Shown here: piece after piece, positions 18,611-27,015 of the stretch | Layout of the letters: each line of letters opens with the position of its first letter | How positions within the stretch are numbered: position 1 is the stretch's first letter | NCBI GenBank assembly: GCA_028289425.1 | Contig: JANQPL010000007.1 | Coordinates: 1-64,000, forward strand | Length of the DNA stretch: 64,000 nt | Direction of reading: 5' to 3' | DNA from: Alphaproteobacteria bacterium | GTDB lineage: Bacteria; Pseudomonadota; Alphaproteobacteria; JANQMY01 | Notes under the pieces: generated by a model | Told to the model about the DNA's origin: nothing | What the model saw: only the letters and a program-made list of their open reading frames with translations | Database searches by the model: none | Position numbers and translations under genes: made by a program

Positions 18611-18690
18611 GCGCGGCCTCTTCTTCTGTTTTGTCGTCTCCGCCCGACTCTAGCTCAACAGGTGAAGCGCTGGAAATGGGACAGCCGGAC

Positions 18691-18718
18691 AAAAAAGGGG
18701 TTTCGCATGAAACCCCTT
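18691..18718 (-). terminator. intrinsic terminator of the ferritin-like gene
   Basis: On the minus strand a perfect 9-bp stem, AAGGGGTTT with AAACCCCTT, and a 6-base loop (CATGCG) are followed by a run of T. It starts 26 bases after the stop codon of the gene at 18744-19859, in the right orientation to end that transcript before the enoyl-CoA hydratase gene. Confidence 0.85.
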
Positions 18719-18743
18719 CGCAACGCTGTGATAAACGTGTCCG

Positions 18744-19859
18744 CTATTCGGCAGCGATCGTCCGCGGACTCACAAAAGCCTTACCGCCATTGATGTTCAT
18801 CAAATATTTGATGCCTTGTTCGGCGATGTCATCGCCCACCATCTCATCGCCTTCCGCATGCAGCTCTTTCATATCGATATAGGCGGCATATTGCGGCGCC
18901 GTCCGGTCGGTGATGATGCCTGCGTTGAGTAGCGTTTTGATCAGAACGCGGAAGATATTGTTGGCTTCCTGCATGTCTTCCCGGATCTTGGCGTCGGTCA
19001 TGGCCTCCATGAAGGCGCCCTGCACCCATTCCCAATCAAGACCCAGATCCTGATACATCCATTTCTTTTGTTCCGGGCTGCCCAAATTGAACAGCAGCAC
19101 TTGGAACACCTCCAGCGCCCAGTCCTCGATCTTCTCATGCTCTTCCTTGGACAAATGAGGAATGGTGCGGTCGGCCCATATCTTCCCGAATTTGTGGTGG
19201 AACGCCTCGTCGGTCATCACCAATTGGCACAGTTTCACCATGAGCGGGTCGCGTCCTTCCTTGTAGAAGGACGCAAAGGCCCCCATGGCGAGCCCCTCCA
19301 CCAGCATTTGCATGCCTACCAGCTTTTTCCAAACAAGCGGCGACGCGACCAGCTCGGTCAACAGATCGCCAAGGGCGGGACCGACGGACACCGGCTTGCC
19401 CCAGCGCGCCTGGATATATCTTGAAAAACCCGTGACGTGGCGGGCTTCTTCGCGAGTCTGGTTCGCCGCATATTCCTGGGCCCCCGGGTCGCGCAGGATG
19501 TGGCACAGGCTTGCGGACAGGGACAGCGCCCCCTGTTCACCGTGCAGAATGCTGGAGAAAGACCACAGGGCGTCATTGTTCACCAGGCGAATCTTCTGCG
19601 CCTCGTCCAGTCTGTCGCCAACGGCCGTGCGCAAATCCAGATTTGTTTCCGGATTGACCACATACTCCTTCTCCAAATCGAAGGGCTCCGTGAAGTCGAT
19701 ATATTTTGGGTCCAGCGGATCCCAAAAGTGGTCGTGGGTGGCCGAGATGATTTTATCGAACGCCGTGGTGCGCTCGCCATACCGCTCCACCTCCATCATT
19801 GCCGGAAAATCGGTCGGATCGACGGCGTTGTACGCCGGATCGCGTGTGATATTTGCCAT
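18744..19859 (-). CDS. ferritin-like diiron-type protein
   Basis: A 371-residue, largely helical protein with ferritin-like/R2-type metal-binding patterns. HGEQGALSLSASLCHIL and QTREEARHVTGFSRYIQ carry Glu and ExxRH-type ligands, and a second pair occurs around VEGLAMGAF and TDEAFHHKFGKIW. Such proteins bind two irons and activate oxygen for hydroxylation, desaturation or N-oxidation; the organic substrate is not evident. CGGAGGAAG precedes the ATG. It ends in a strong terminator, so it is a single-gene unit. A TGACGCTGGCGTCA palindrome lies about 75 bases upstream. Short-chain reductase and CoA-enzyme neighbours fit lipid metabolism. Confidence 0.85.
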   Translation of the reverse strand: MANITRDPAYNAVDPTDFPAMMEVERYGERTTAFDKIISATHDHFWDPLDPKYIDFTEPFDLEKEYVVNPETNLDLRTAVGDRLDEAQKIRLVNNDALWSFSSILHGEQGALSLSASLCHILRDPGAQEYAANQTREEARHVTGFSRYIQARWGKPVSVGPALGDLLTELVASPLVWKKLVGMQMLVEGLAMGAFASFYKEGRDPLMVKLCQLVMTDEAFHHKFGKIWADRTIPHLSKEEHEKIEDWALEVFQVLLFNLGSPEQKKWMYQDLGLDWEWVQGAFMEAMTDAKIREDMQEANNIFRVLIKTLLNAGIITDRTAPQYAAYIDMKELHAEGDEMVGDDIAEQGIKYLMNINGGKAFVSPRTIAAE

Positions 19860-19934
19860 CCTGACTTCCTCCGTTCGGGTCTTCGCCTGAGTCGGGTCGG
19901 AATGTTACGGCAGTTTCAGTCCAATTGCCATAAA

Positions 19935-19952
19935 AATGACGCTGGCGTCATT
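19935..19952. promoter_or_regulatory. palindromic operator-like site upstream of ferritin-like gene
   Basis: Inverted repeat AATGACGC (19935-19942) and GCGTCATT (19945-19952) with a 2-base spacer. It lies 76-93 bases before the minus-strand ferritin-like start and overlaps the stop codon of the YCF48-like gene. The symmetry suits a TetR or GntR dimer. No regulator is encoded beside it. Confidence 0.45.
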
Positions 19953-21021
19953 AATTCACGGCATTGAAACGCGTTTCCACCACCTGGATTTGACAGGACG
20001 CGGTCGCGCCGCCTTCTGCGGGGCAGTCGTCGGCGGCCGGCAATTGGGCCAAGGTCACCCCCGCTGACCCCAACAGCAGGATGGATCCGTCGGCCGCGGG
20101 CAACACATCCACATAGTCGGACAATTCGGGCGAGGTGATCGTGGTGAAGTTTTTGCCTCTGTCGAAACTCAGCACCACCACACCGTTGTCGCCGGCGAAC
20201 ACAAGGGTCTGGCTACCGACGGCTGCGCCTGCATTGAGAGGCTCGCCCGCATTGGTTTTGATCGAGCGCCAGTCGGTTCGGTTGCGATTGGAGCGCCACA
20301 AACGGTCTTTCGCCCCGGCAAGCCAAATCGTGCCGTCCTGCAACATGAAGCCACGCCGGAAGGTGGACTGGGCCGGTGTCTGCATCAGGCGGAAGGTGGG
20401 GCCTGTATCCCGAAAGCGAAACACCGCGCCGAAATCCGCGGCCACATAGATGGTATCCGCTTTCGGACTGCGAAACGCATCGCTTAGCTGAAAGTCACCA
20501 TAGGTGTTGCGCCACTCCGTGTGGCGCTGCCAAGTGCCGCCGCCATCCTTCGTTTCAAGCAACAGGCTGCCGTCCCCCATGGCGAATCCATGGGACTCGT
20601 CGAAAAAATGGATCGTCAGCAACAACCCATCGCTTCCCGGTTCTGCGAACTGCCGCGCCCAGTTCCTGCCCGCATCATCCGTATGAAGAATAACGGAATT
20701 GTGGCCCACGGCCCATCCGTGGCGATTGTCGATGAAATGCACGTCGGTCAACGTGGCTTGGGTGGGCACGCGAGTGGCTTGGTGCCAGGAGCGGCCATCG
20801 TCGGTGGAACGAATAATGTGCCCGCGCTCGCCAACGGCAATGATCGTCCGTCCGGCCTTGGCGGCTTTCAGCAAAATGCTTTTGCTGGCAAGTGGGGACG
20901 GTACGGCATCCAAATGGGTAAGCGGCGGCAAGGCGGGTTCCGCCTCGGCATGGGCCGGATTGGCAAAAATGCAGAAGAGCAGTGTACAGATGGTTGCGGT
21001 CAGCGGTCCGACCGCCTTCAT
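19951..21021 (-). CDS. YCF48/BNR-repeat beta-propeller protein, exported
   Basis: A 356-residue secreted protein with a signal peptide (LTATICTLLFCIFANPAHAEAE). It has repeated BNR/YCF48-type blades, for example GERGHIIRSTDDGRSW, NRHGWAVGHNSVILHTDDAGRNW and SHGFAMGDGSLLLETKDGGGTW. The family includes photosystem II assembly factor YCF48; in heterotrophs homologs often accompany RND-type or envelope transport genes. The start at 21021 overlaps the stop of the upstream small membrane protein (ATGA), showing coupling. No catalytic motif is visible, and a binding or assembly role in the periplasm is inferred. Confidence 0.85.
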   Translation of the reverse strand: MKAVGPLTATICTLLFCIFANPAHAEAEPALPPLTHLDAVPSPLASKSILLKAAKAGRTIIAVGERGHIIRSTDDGRSWHQATRVPTQATLTDVHFIDNRHGWAVGHNSVILHTDDAGRNWARQFAEPGSDGLLLTIHFFDESHGFAMGDGSLLLETKDGGGTWQRHTEWRNTYGDFQLSDAFRSPKADTIYVAADFGAVFRFRDTGPTFRLMQTPAQSTFRRGFMLQDGTIWLAGAKDRLWRSNRNRTDWRSIKTNAGEPLNAGAAVGSQTLVFAGDNGVVVLSFDRGKNFTTITSPELSDYVDVLPAADGSILLLGSAGVTLAQLPAADDCPAEGGATASCQIQVVETRFNAVN

Positions 21022-21377
21022 CCTTGGGTCGGATAACTCTGGCGCAAATGATCGCCCAGCCAATCGCCCGCCCGCAGCAACACATCCGGATCGACCAAGA
21101 TGGTGGCAACGATCGCCCACACAAACGGAATAAGGGCCGCCTTCCACAACACCGGCCGCGCGGCGGCATAGAGCAGACCAAATGGAATGAGCACGATCGC
21201 CACGCTGCGGCTGATCGCAATGGCGACCGTTTCCGGCGTATTGAGCCCTTGTTCGTCGGGCACCACAGCCAGCACCCCGGGCTGCTCGACCAACACGAAC
21301 CAGAGCAGTAAACCAAGGCTTAACAAGCCCACGGCGGCCGTGAGCACGCGAAAAAACCGGCCGAGCCACAGGGGCAT
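21018..21377 (-). CDS. small integral membrane protein upstream of YCF48-like gene
   Basis: A 119-residue protein with about three hydrophobic helices (VLTAAVGLLSLGLLLWFVLVE, VAIVLIPFGLLYAAARPVL, and ALIPFVWAIVATILV). AAGGGGGACC before the ATG supports the start. Its stop overlaps the start codon of the YCF48-like gene by the ATGA arrangement, so the two products are made together and may act at the inner membrane. Family not recognised. Confidence 0.75.
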   Translation of the reverse strand: MPLWLGRFFRVLTAAVGLLSLGLLLWFVLVEQPGVLAVVPDEQGLNTPETVAIAISRSVAIVLIPFGLLYAAARPVLWKAALIPFVWAIVATILVDPDVLLRAGDWLGDHLRQSYPTQG

Positions 21378-21592
21378 GACGGGTCCCCCTTATACGCAAC
21401 CGAAACCGTCCGGCTCCGGCATTTTTCCCCCATTTCAGGTCAAGCATATCGCAATCTCTGAGGTCATGGAATGGGGCGCCAGGGTCCCGCCGCCGAAGGC
21501 CCAAAATGTGTAGTTACGGCCGTCACGTCGCCCGACCCTTGGATTTATGGTACGAAGTGGCAAGACTTACTGGAAACATCTTACGAATCCCT

Positions 21593-22105
21593 ATGGCTCA
21601 CGGTCATATCACCAATTCATTTGCCCCAAAACACAACCATGCCATGTGTGTGGCGGACGCGCTCGAGGATGCCGAAAAGTTCTGTCGGACCCACGGTCTG
21701 CGCTGGACGCCGTTGCGTGCCCAAGTGCTGGAGCTGGTTTGGGCCCACCACCGTCCGGTCCGGGCGTACGACATTCTGGATAACCTGTCCCAGTTGCGCT
21801 CTCAATCGGCCGACAAGAAAGACGGCGGAAGGGTGGCGCCGCCCACCGTCTACCGTGCCCTGGATTTCCTGTTGGAACATGGCTTCATCCATCGCATCGA
21901 TTCGCTCAATGCCTTTGTGGGCTGCGGCCAAATCGGCCATGCGGACAAGACTTACTTTTTGATTTGCCGCGAATGTGGCGAGGCTGCTGAAATCCACGAT
22001 GCACGGCTTGCCGGGGCCTTGGAAGCCTGTGCCGCCAATGCCGATTTTCAAGTGGAACGCGAAACCGTCGAAATCGCAGGTCTCTGCCCCAAATGCCGCC
22101 ATTAG
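21593..22105 (+). CDS. zur: Fur family regulator, Zur-type
   Basis: A 170-residue metalloregulator. The winged-helix part reads CRTHGLRWTPLRAQVLELVWAHHRPVRAYDIL, with the recognition region APPTVYRALDFLLEHGFIHRI. The dimer/metal part has two CxxC structural zinc motifs, CREC and CPKC at the C-terminus, plus GHADKTYFLIC. The His-rich start (HNHAMCVADALEDAEKFC) and the early Cys favour Zur over Fur. It would repress zinc-uptake genes when zinc is plentiful, but none is adjacent. The start at 21593 fits the family; the Shine-Dalgarno is weak. Confidence 0.88.
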   Translation: MAHGHITNSFAPKHNHAMCVADALEDAEKFCRTHGLRWTPLRAQVLELVWAHHRPVRAYDILDNLSQLRSQSADKKDGGRVAPPTVYRALDFLLEHGFIHRIDSLNAFVGCGQIGHADKTYFLICRECGEAAEIHDARLAGALEACAANADFQVERETVEIAGLCPKCRH

Positions 22106-22282
22106 AATGGTGTTCGGGCAGCGCTGACCACCACGATTAATGAGCCGTTTACGCCGCTTTGTTAGGCTTTTCCACAACGAAGGGTTGGGCTCTTGCCCAT
22201 CCAATGGCAACTGGCACGCGGCGCTTACAGGATTTTGGCGATCCCTCTCAGCGCCGGCCGCCAAGGGGGCGTGTGGCACGGC

Positions 22283-23284
22283 ATGGAAACGAAGATCGAA
22301 GTCAAAAAAGGCGGCGAATGGCAGGTGGTCTATCGCACCTCCATGGATGTGGCGCCCGAAAAACTTCGCGCCATCAAAGCCGCCCTGGCGGATCAATCCG
22401 ACATCGAGGATATCCGGACCGTCAGCACACCGACGGAGCATTTGAACGCCGATCCGAAGAAACGCCCCAACTTTATCGTCGAGGGCATGCAAGAGGGGGC
22501 GTGGCGCACCATCGATACGGCCGACGACCCGACCGAAGCCGCCTCGGTTGCTGCCGCCCAAGAGGATATGGGCGGATACGAAGCCGTTCGTGTTTTGAAG
22601 ACGATTGCGATGACCAAGACCAGTCTTGCGGTCACGGAAGTGAACCCAGGACTGACGCAGATGTGGGAAGGGCGCTACCCCAAGGCATTGAGCCGCGAGC
22701 GCCTGATCGTCGCGGCGGTGGCTTTGATTTTGGTGGCGACCGGATTGACCACGGCCAAGTTTTTCTTGAGTGGCCAGACGGGCGTTCCCTGGGCCGCGGC
22801 ATCGCGTGGGGATCCGAAAGCGGAGGTGCATGAGACATTGGGGGTTGAGGATATCGATCCCATCATGGTCACCCATGGCCCTGCACTGACTTTGGCCGCG
22901 GGTCGGCCCACATTGCTGGAAGGCGAATGGGCGCCCGACGGCGCGTGCGGCGAGGGGCACACGATCTTTGACGATGAAGCGTTGATTGAAACGCGCGAGG
23001 ACGAATACCGGGTGCGCCGCCTGATCAAGGGCTATTCTGAGAAAGATGAAAATGTTGTGGTGCTGTATGAAGGCGGCGACACGGAACTTATTCAGATGAT
23101 CGATGGCGGCTTTATTGTCATCGCCCGCGGTGAGGACGGCAGCAAAGTTGCCTACATTCCCGACGAGGACCAGGTGGTAATGCGCAATTGCGGAACCGAT
23201 GACGCGGCCCCCAAGGACAAGCCTGGGGATCAAGACCAGGACATGCAGGCCGCCTTGCCCAATCGGATCACGCCGTCGCCCTGA
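22283..23284 (+). CDS. hypothetical single-pass membrane protein
   Basis: A 333-residue protein with a soluble N-terminal part (METKIEVKKGGEWQVVYRTS), one transmembrane helix near residues 155-175 (LIVAAVALILVATGLTTAKFF) and a C-terminal beta-rich acidic domain outside. That domain holds two Cys (DGACGEGH and MRNCGTDD) and ends in a charged, disordered tail. The ATG at 22283 is preferred because the frame before it has no coding character. It is a separate unit between zur and the emrB gene. I do not recognise a family. Confidence 0.7.
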   Translation: METKIEVKKGGEWQVVYRTSMDVAPEKLRAIKAALADQSDIEDIRTVSTPTEHLNADPKKRPNFIVEGMQEGAWRTIDTADDPTEAASVAAAQEDMGGYEAVRVLKTIAMTKTSLAVTEVNPGLTQMWEGRYPKALSRERLIVAAVALILVATGLTTAKFFLSGQTGVPWAAASRGDPKAEVHETLGVEDIDPIMVTHGPALTLAAGRPTLLEGEWAPDGACGEGHTIFDDEALIETREDEYRVRRLIKGYSEKDENVVVLYEGGDTELIQMIDGGFIVIARGEDGSKVAYIPDEDQVVMRNCGTDDAAPKDKPGDQDQDMQAALPNRITPSP

Positions 23285-23319
23285 TGTGTCTCCCCCCGCC
23301 CCGTACCGGATGGGGTGGA

Positions 23320-24861
23320 TCATGCAGGCGCTCCTTTTGGTGATGCGTCAGCGTCTTGCCCGTCCGTTGCGCCGTGGCGCATGATCCATACCAGCGGGAT
23401 GACCGAAAGAGTGACCAAGCCCATAAACAGAAATGCCGACTGATAGGCTGTCACGGCCGCTTCCCGGTTGATCATCATGTCGAAAATGAGAAGGTCGGGT
23501 ACGCGGGACAGATCGAAGCGGTCCGGCATGTGCGGACCGTAAAGCGCCGTATTAAACGGGGTGATGTCTTCCGCCAGGCGCGCATGGTTGCTCTGAATGC
23601 CTCGCGCCAGAATCGTGAACACCAACGCAATGCCAAAACTGTTGCCCACATTGCGGCTCAGATTGTAAAGGCCCGATGCCGCCGTTCGAAAATGCGGGGC
23701 TAAGGTGGAATAGGCGAGCGTGCTGGTGGGCACGAAAGTGAGCCCCATGCCGAAATTCTGGACGAAGCCGGTCCACACCACGGTCCACACATCCACGTCC
23801 GGTGTGAAGAACATCATGCGGCCCAGCATTGCCGCCGAAATCAGCATGCCCACGGAAATGAGCGTGCGTTCGTCGATCCGGCCGATCAACCGGCCGACCA
23901 CGAACATGCCCAGCATCATGCCCATTCCCCGCGGCGCCAAGATAAGGCCCGCAAGTTTGGCGGGATAGTCCGACAGGTTTTGTAGGAACAGCGGAATAAG
24001 GGCGATCGCCGGCACGAAAGTGCTGCCCACGACGAAGCTCAAGATCAATCCGATGCTGAGGTTTCGGTCGGCGAACAGTTGTGGATTGAGAAATGGCCGG
24101 TCGCCGGTGAGTATGTGGACCACGAACATGTACGCACACAGAACAAAAAGCGTCGCTTCGATGACAATCTCGGTCGATTGAAACCAATCGAGCGACTGGC
24201 CCCGGTCGAGCATGAGCTGTGCAGATCCGATCGCCAAGGCCAATAGCCCAAAACCCATCAGATCGAAGGGGTGGTCTTCCAGTTCCTTGTCCGGGATGTA
24301 TCGTGCTACCCCCACCGCGGCGACAAGGCCGATGGGCACGTTGATATAGAAGATCCACGGCCACCCCCACAGATCGGTGATGTAGCCGCCGATGATCGGT
24401 CCGATGATGGGTCCCACCATCATGCCGACACCCCACATGGCCATGGCGGGGCCGTATTCTTCCTTGGTGTGGATGTCGAGCATCACGGTCTGCGACAACG
24501 GAAAAACCGCCGCGCCCGTGGCACCTTGGATGGCACGGTAGAGCACCATCGTTTCGACGCTGGTGGCGTTGGCGCACAGCACCGAGGCTGCGGCAAATCC
24601 GCTGAAGGAAAAGACCAGCATGGTGCGCACGCCGATGCGCTCGGCAAGATAGGCCGTCAGCGGCGTGAAGATGGCGGTGGCGACGATATAGGATGTGAGA
24701 ATCCACGACACCTGCTCTTGGGTTGCCGAGAAACTGGCTTGCATGTGGGGCAGGGCCACATTGGCGATGGTCGAATCCATCGTCACCATGATGGCCCCGG
24801 TAATCATGAAGAACGTGATCATCCGCCGCTGTTGAGGGCTGACGGATATCTCCGCGCTCAT
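23320..24861 (-). CDS. emrB: DHA2 family MFS drug transporter (EmrB/QacA type)
   Basis: A 513-residue transporter with about 14 transmembrane helices. It shows the DHA2 signatures MDSTIANVALPHM (helix 1), LTAYLAERIGVRTM after helix 2, and the antiporter motif-C region VGPIIGPIIGGYI. It pairs with the adaptor EmrA to export toxic hydrophobic compounds across both membranes through TolC, using proton exchange. The ATG overlaps the emrA stop (ATGA). Order marR-emrA-emrB, all coupled, is classic. Which drug is exported is unknown. Confidence 0.93.
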   Translation of the reverse strand: MSAEISVSPQQRRMITFFMITGAIMVTMDSTIANVALPHMQASFSATQEQVSWILTSYIVATAIFTPLTAYLAERIGVRTMLVFSFSGFAAASVLCANATSVETMVLYRAIQGATGAAVFPLSQTVMLDIHTKEEYGPAMAMWGVGMMVGPIIGPIIGGYITDLWGWPWIFYINVPIGLVAAVGVARYIPDKELEDHPFDLMGFGLLALAIGSAQLMLDRGQSLDWFQSTEIVIEATLFVLCAYMFVVHILTGDRPFLNPQLFADRNLSIGLILSFVVGSTFVPAIALIPLFLQNLSDYPAKLAGLILAPRGMGMMLGMFVVGRLIGRIDERTLISVGMLISAAMLGRMMFFTPDVDVWTVVWTGFVQNFGMGLTFVPTSTLAYSTLAPHFRTAASGLYNLSRNVGNSFGIALVFTILARGIQSNHARLAEDITPFNTALYGPHMPDRFDLSRVPDLLIFDMMINREAAVTAYQSAFLFMGLVTLSVIPLVWIMRHGATDGQDADASPKGAPA

Positions 24862-25976
24862 CCATTTTCTCCGTAGGCGCCACTTTCATCGGGGGCGTCC
24901 GCAATGGCGGTCCCCGGCCGGAACAGGCGCGTATAGCCCGTGTCGATTTCGATGGCGGCGCTCATGCCAAGCCGCAGGGGGCGGTCGTCCGGGGCCTTGT
25001 CGATGCTTACCTGCACCGGCACGCGCTGCACGATTTTCACCCAATTGCCCACGGCGTTTTGCGGCGGCAGGATGGCAAACTCCGCGCCCGTGCCCGCATT
25101 CAGGCTGGTGACCGTGCCGTGCCAAGTGCGGCCGGGATAAGCGTCGACCGTGATTTCCACTGCTTGTCCCTCACGCACATGTGTGAGGTCGGTTTCCTTC
25201 ATATTCGCTTCGATCCACACGGCTTCGGTTTCGATCAGCGTAAAGACGACCCGTCCAGGGGTGACGTAATCGCCCGGGCGAAAATTGGTGATCTGACTGA
25301 CAATGCCGTGGGCCGGCGCTCGGACGATGGCGTGGTCCAGATCGAGCCGCGCCTGATCAAAGGCGGCTTCCGCCGCCCGGTAACGCGGGTGTTTTTGCAC
25401 CGGCTGATCGATGGTGCCGCCGATGGCCGCCAGCAACGCCGACAATTCCTGGCGCAGCTCCTCCACCCGGCGATTAGCGGCATCGAGCTCATTGCGCGCG
25501 GCATCGAGCGACGCCGCCGAAGCCACCTTGCGCCGGGCCAGCGCTTCCTGGCGGTTGCGTTCGCGCTCCTGAAAGCCCGCATCGGACATGGCGCGCAGCA
25601 GTTCCTCTTGCTTTTGCCGGGCACGTGCCTGTTGCACTTCGATTTGGGCGCGGGCATCCGCCAGATCTGCCTCGGCCCGGCGCACGGCAATTTCAAGGGG
25701 TTCGGGATCGATGCGGAATAAGGGCTCGCCTTGGTCCACCTCTTGGTTTTCGCTCACATCGACAGCAACCACGCGGCCTTCAATGTCTGCGCTGATCTGT
25801 ACGCGGCTTGCTTTCACATAGGCATTGTCCGTGCCCACATAGCGGCCACCGGTCGCCCACAGGGTGACGCCCACGGCGACCACCAATGCCGGCACACCCA
25901 CCAGCAAAACATTGCGCTTGCGGTGGGTGGGCAGGTCCGCAAACCAGGCCGTCCAGCCTTTTGCCGTTTCGCTCAT
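24858..25976 (-). CDS. emrA: HlyD/EmrA family membrane-fusion protein
   Basis: A 372-residue periplasmic adaptor. There is one N-terminal transmembrane helix (NVLLVGVPALVVAVGVTLWATG). Then come a lipoyl-like half-motif (GRVVAVDVSENQEVDQGEPLFRIDPE), a long coiled-coil hairpin (about residues 85-190), and the second half with APAHGIVSQITNFRPGDYV. It couples the inner-membrane EmrB to an outer-membrane channel. It overlaps marR upstream and emrB downstream by ATGA junctions. No TolC-like gene is in the window. Confidence 0.93.
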   Translation of the reverse strand: MSETAKGWTAWFADLPTHRKRNVLLVGVPALVVAVGVTLWATGGRYVGTDNAYVKASRVQISADIEGRVVAVDVSENQEVDQGEPLFRIDPEPLEIAVRRAEADLADARAQIEVQQARARQKQEELLRAMSDAGFQERERNRQEALARRKVASAASLDAARNELDAANRRVEELRQELSALLAAIGGTIDQPVQKHPRYRAAEAAFDQARLDLDHAIVRAPAHGIVSQITNFRPGDYVTPGRVVFTLIETEAVWIEANMKETDLTHVREGQAVEITVDAYPGRTWHGTVTSLNAGTGAEFAILPPQNAVGNWVKIVQRVPVQVSIDKAPDDRPLRLGMSAAIEIDTGYTRLFRPGTAIADAPDESGAYGENG

Positions 25977-26473
25977 GAGCGCGCCTCATCACGGGCTAAG
26001 CTTGCGCTCAACGGTTTGTCGGACAAATTATTCCGTATATGGAGCAATAGATCGATAAGCTGTTCTTGGGCGTCATTGTCCAGGTTTTTCATGGCCCGGT
26101 CGCGGGTCTGTTCAGCCAGGATGCGGATTTGGTCGAGCACGGGCCACGCCCCGTCTGTAAGGTACAGGGTACGCACGCGCCGGTCATTGGGGTCGGGCCG
26201 CCGTTCCACCATGCCCGCTTCCTCCAGCCGGTCGAGCTGGCGTGCCAGCGTGATGGGCTCGATCTCCAGAATGTCGGCAAGGGCGTTTTGGTTGATGCCT
26301 TCATTGTAGCTGAGATGGGCCAGCACCGCGTATTGGGCACGGGTGGTCAGCCCCACCTGTTTGGCGCGCCGGTCGAAATCCTTCCGGATCAGGCGCGCGG
26401 CATCGTACAGCAACAGCATGATGTTGCGGTCGAGTGCGCGCGGGTCCAAGGCCGCCTTGGTCGGGTCCTCCAT
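25973..26473 (-). CDS. MarR family transcriptional regulator
   Basis: A 166-residue winged-helix repressor: TRAQYAVLAHLSYNEGINQNALADILEIEPITLARQLDRLEEAGMVERRPDPNDRRVRTLYLT contains recognition helix and wing (DRR). It heads the emrA-emrB operon and is coupled to emrA. The start at 26473 (ATGGAGGACCC) is placed by AGAAGG five bases upstream. Two tandem palindromes cover that ribosome-binding site and the leader, which indicates autorepression relieved by a ligand. Confidence 0.93.
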   Translation of the reverse strand: MEDPTKAALDPRALDRNIMLLLYDAARLIRKDFDRRAKQVGLTTRAQYAVLAHLSYNEGINQNALADILEIEPITLARQLDRLEEAGMVERRPDPNDRRVRTLYLTDGAWPVLDQIRILAEQTRDRAMKNLDNDAQEQLIDLLLHIRNNLSDKPLSASLARDEARS

Positions 26474-26502
26474 ATAAGCCTTCTTATGATAAGCCTGCTT
26501 AT
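26474..26502. promoter_or_regulatory. tandem MarR operators over the marR-emrAB leader
   Basis: Two 14-base palindromes, ATAAGCCTTCTTAT (26474-26487) and ATAAGCCTGCTTAT (26489-26502), share 13 of 14 bases and start exactly 15 bases apart. They sit directly before the marR start codon and include its ribosome-binding site. The spacing would place two dimers at about one and a half helical turns. Confidence 0.75.
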
Positions 26503-26601
26503 GAATAACATAAATAAAGACCCACTTGACGCGCCCGTCAATGTTGTTGGGCACCAGACATGTGATGGTTGTCCTTACGGGGCGGTCAGTTGACCCCAGG
26601 G

Positions 26602-26748
26602 AGATGGGTGCATGGGGTTCATGCGGTGTTCGAGCACCTGGCCGCCCACTCCCCCTCCCAACCACCCGCAGGGTACCGTGTATCGGGTGGCTGGGAGGGG
26701 GAGTGGGCCGGCCGAGCCCAATCAATAAGATGGGTGCATGGGGTTCAT
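26602..26748. repeat. direct repeat pair bracketing a long hairpin
   Basis: A perfect 21-base direct repeat (beginning AGATGGGTG, ending GGGGTTCAT) occurs at 26602-26622 and 26728-26748. Between them lies an inverted repeat with 24-base arms (26645-26668 and 26684-26707; CCCACTCCCCC pairs with GGGGGAGTGGG) and one mismatch. A further GGCC pairing lies outside it, and the loop is 15 bases. This looks like a dispersed intergenic palindromic element (REP or MITE class). No transposase is encoded. Confidence 0.8.
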
Positions 26749-26782
26749 CCAAAATTTGGGGGCGGGGGCCCTTACCGGGCCC

Positions 26783-26809
26783 AAAAACAAAAAGGCCCCG
26801 TCGGGGCCC
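26783..26809 (-). terminator. intrinsic terminator with no annotated gene before it
   Basis: On the minus strand GGCCCCG and CGGGGCC form a tight hairpin with a one-base loop plus wobble closing, followed by TTTTTGTTTTT. It is one of the best terminators in the window. The nearest conventional gene upstream on this strand is far away across a plus-strand gene, so it must end a short transcript that begins in this intergenic region. Confidence 0.8.
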
Positions 26810-26900
26810 TATGGTTAATGCGGCGATGCCATCTGCTCGCAACATGTCGAGGCACTCCTTTGGGCACCTCCCTTCGCGCACGAAGTATAACATGATTTTG
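26810..26900 (-). ncRNA. putative short leader/small RNA ending in the 26.8-kb terminator
   Basis: Reading leftwards, an extended -10 box TGTTATACT (26883-26891) is followed by a purine-rich AAAGGAG and a short frame starting MLRADGIAALTIGP (ATG near 26846) that runs into the terminator hairpin at 26783-26809. The arrangement of promoter, ribosome site, tiny peptide and terminator within about 100 bases looks like an attenuator leader or a small RNA. A recognisable -35 box is weak. The next gene on this strand is marR, 310 bases further. Confidence 0.4.
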
Positions 26901-27015
26901 CAGAAACCGGACTCCGCCGAGGCAGTAGACATCAAAACGGTTTGGTCCAGATAAAGCTGATTGGGCATTCCTTAAGGTCACCATTGCATCATTCTCCCGC
27001 GACGCCTTTGGGGAG

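Noticed and set aside
21617-23323. Long open frame on the minus strand opposite zur and the 22283 gene
   Set aside because: It is antisense to two well-supported genes, has no known family text and biased His/Arg/Gly composition typical of a GC-rich shadow frame.
23552-24904. Long alternative minus-strand frame within emrB
   Set aside because: Composition is Arg/His-rich without membrane helices; the emrB frame has 14 helices and family motifs.
26474-26968. N-terminal extension of the MarR protein and a Pro/His-rich protein from the repeat element
   Set aside because: The residues come from the 21-base repeats and hairpin (EPHAPI appears twice) and are interrupted by a terminator; the MarR start at 26473 has its own ribosome site.
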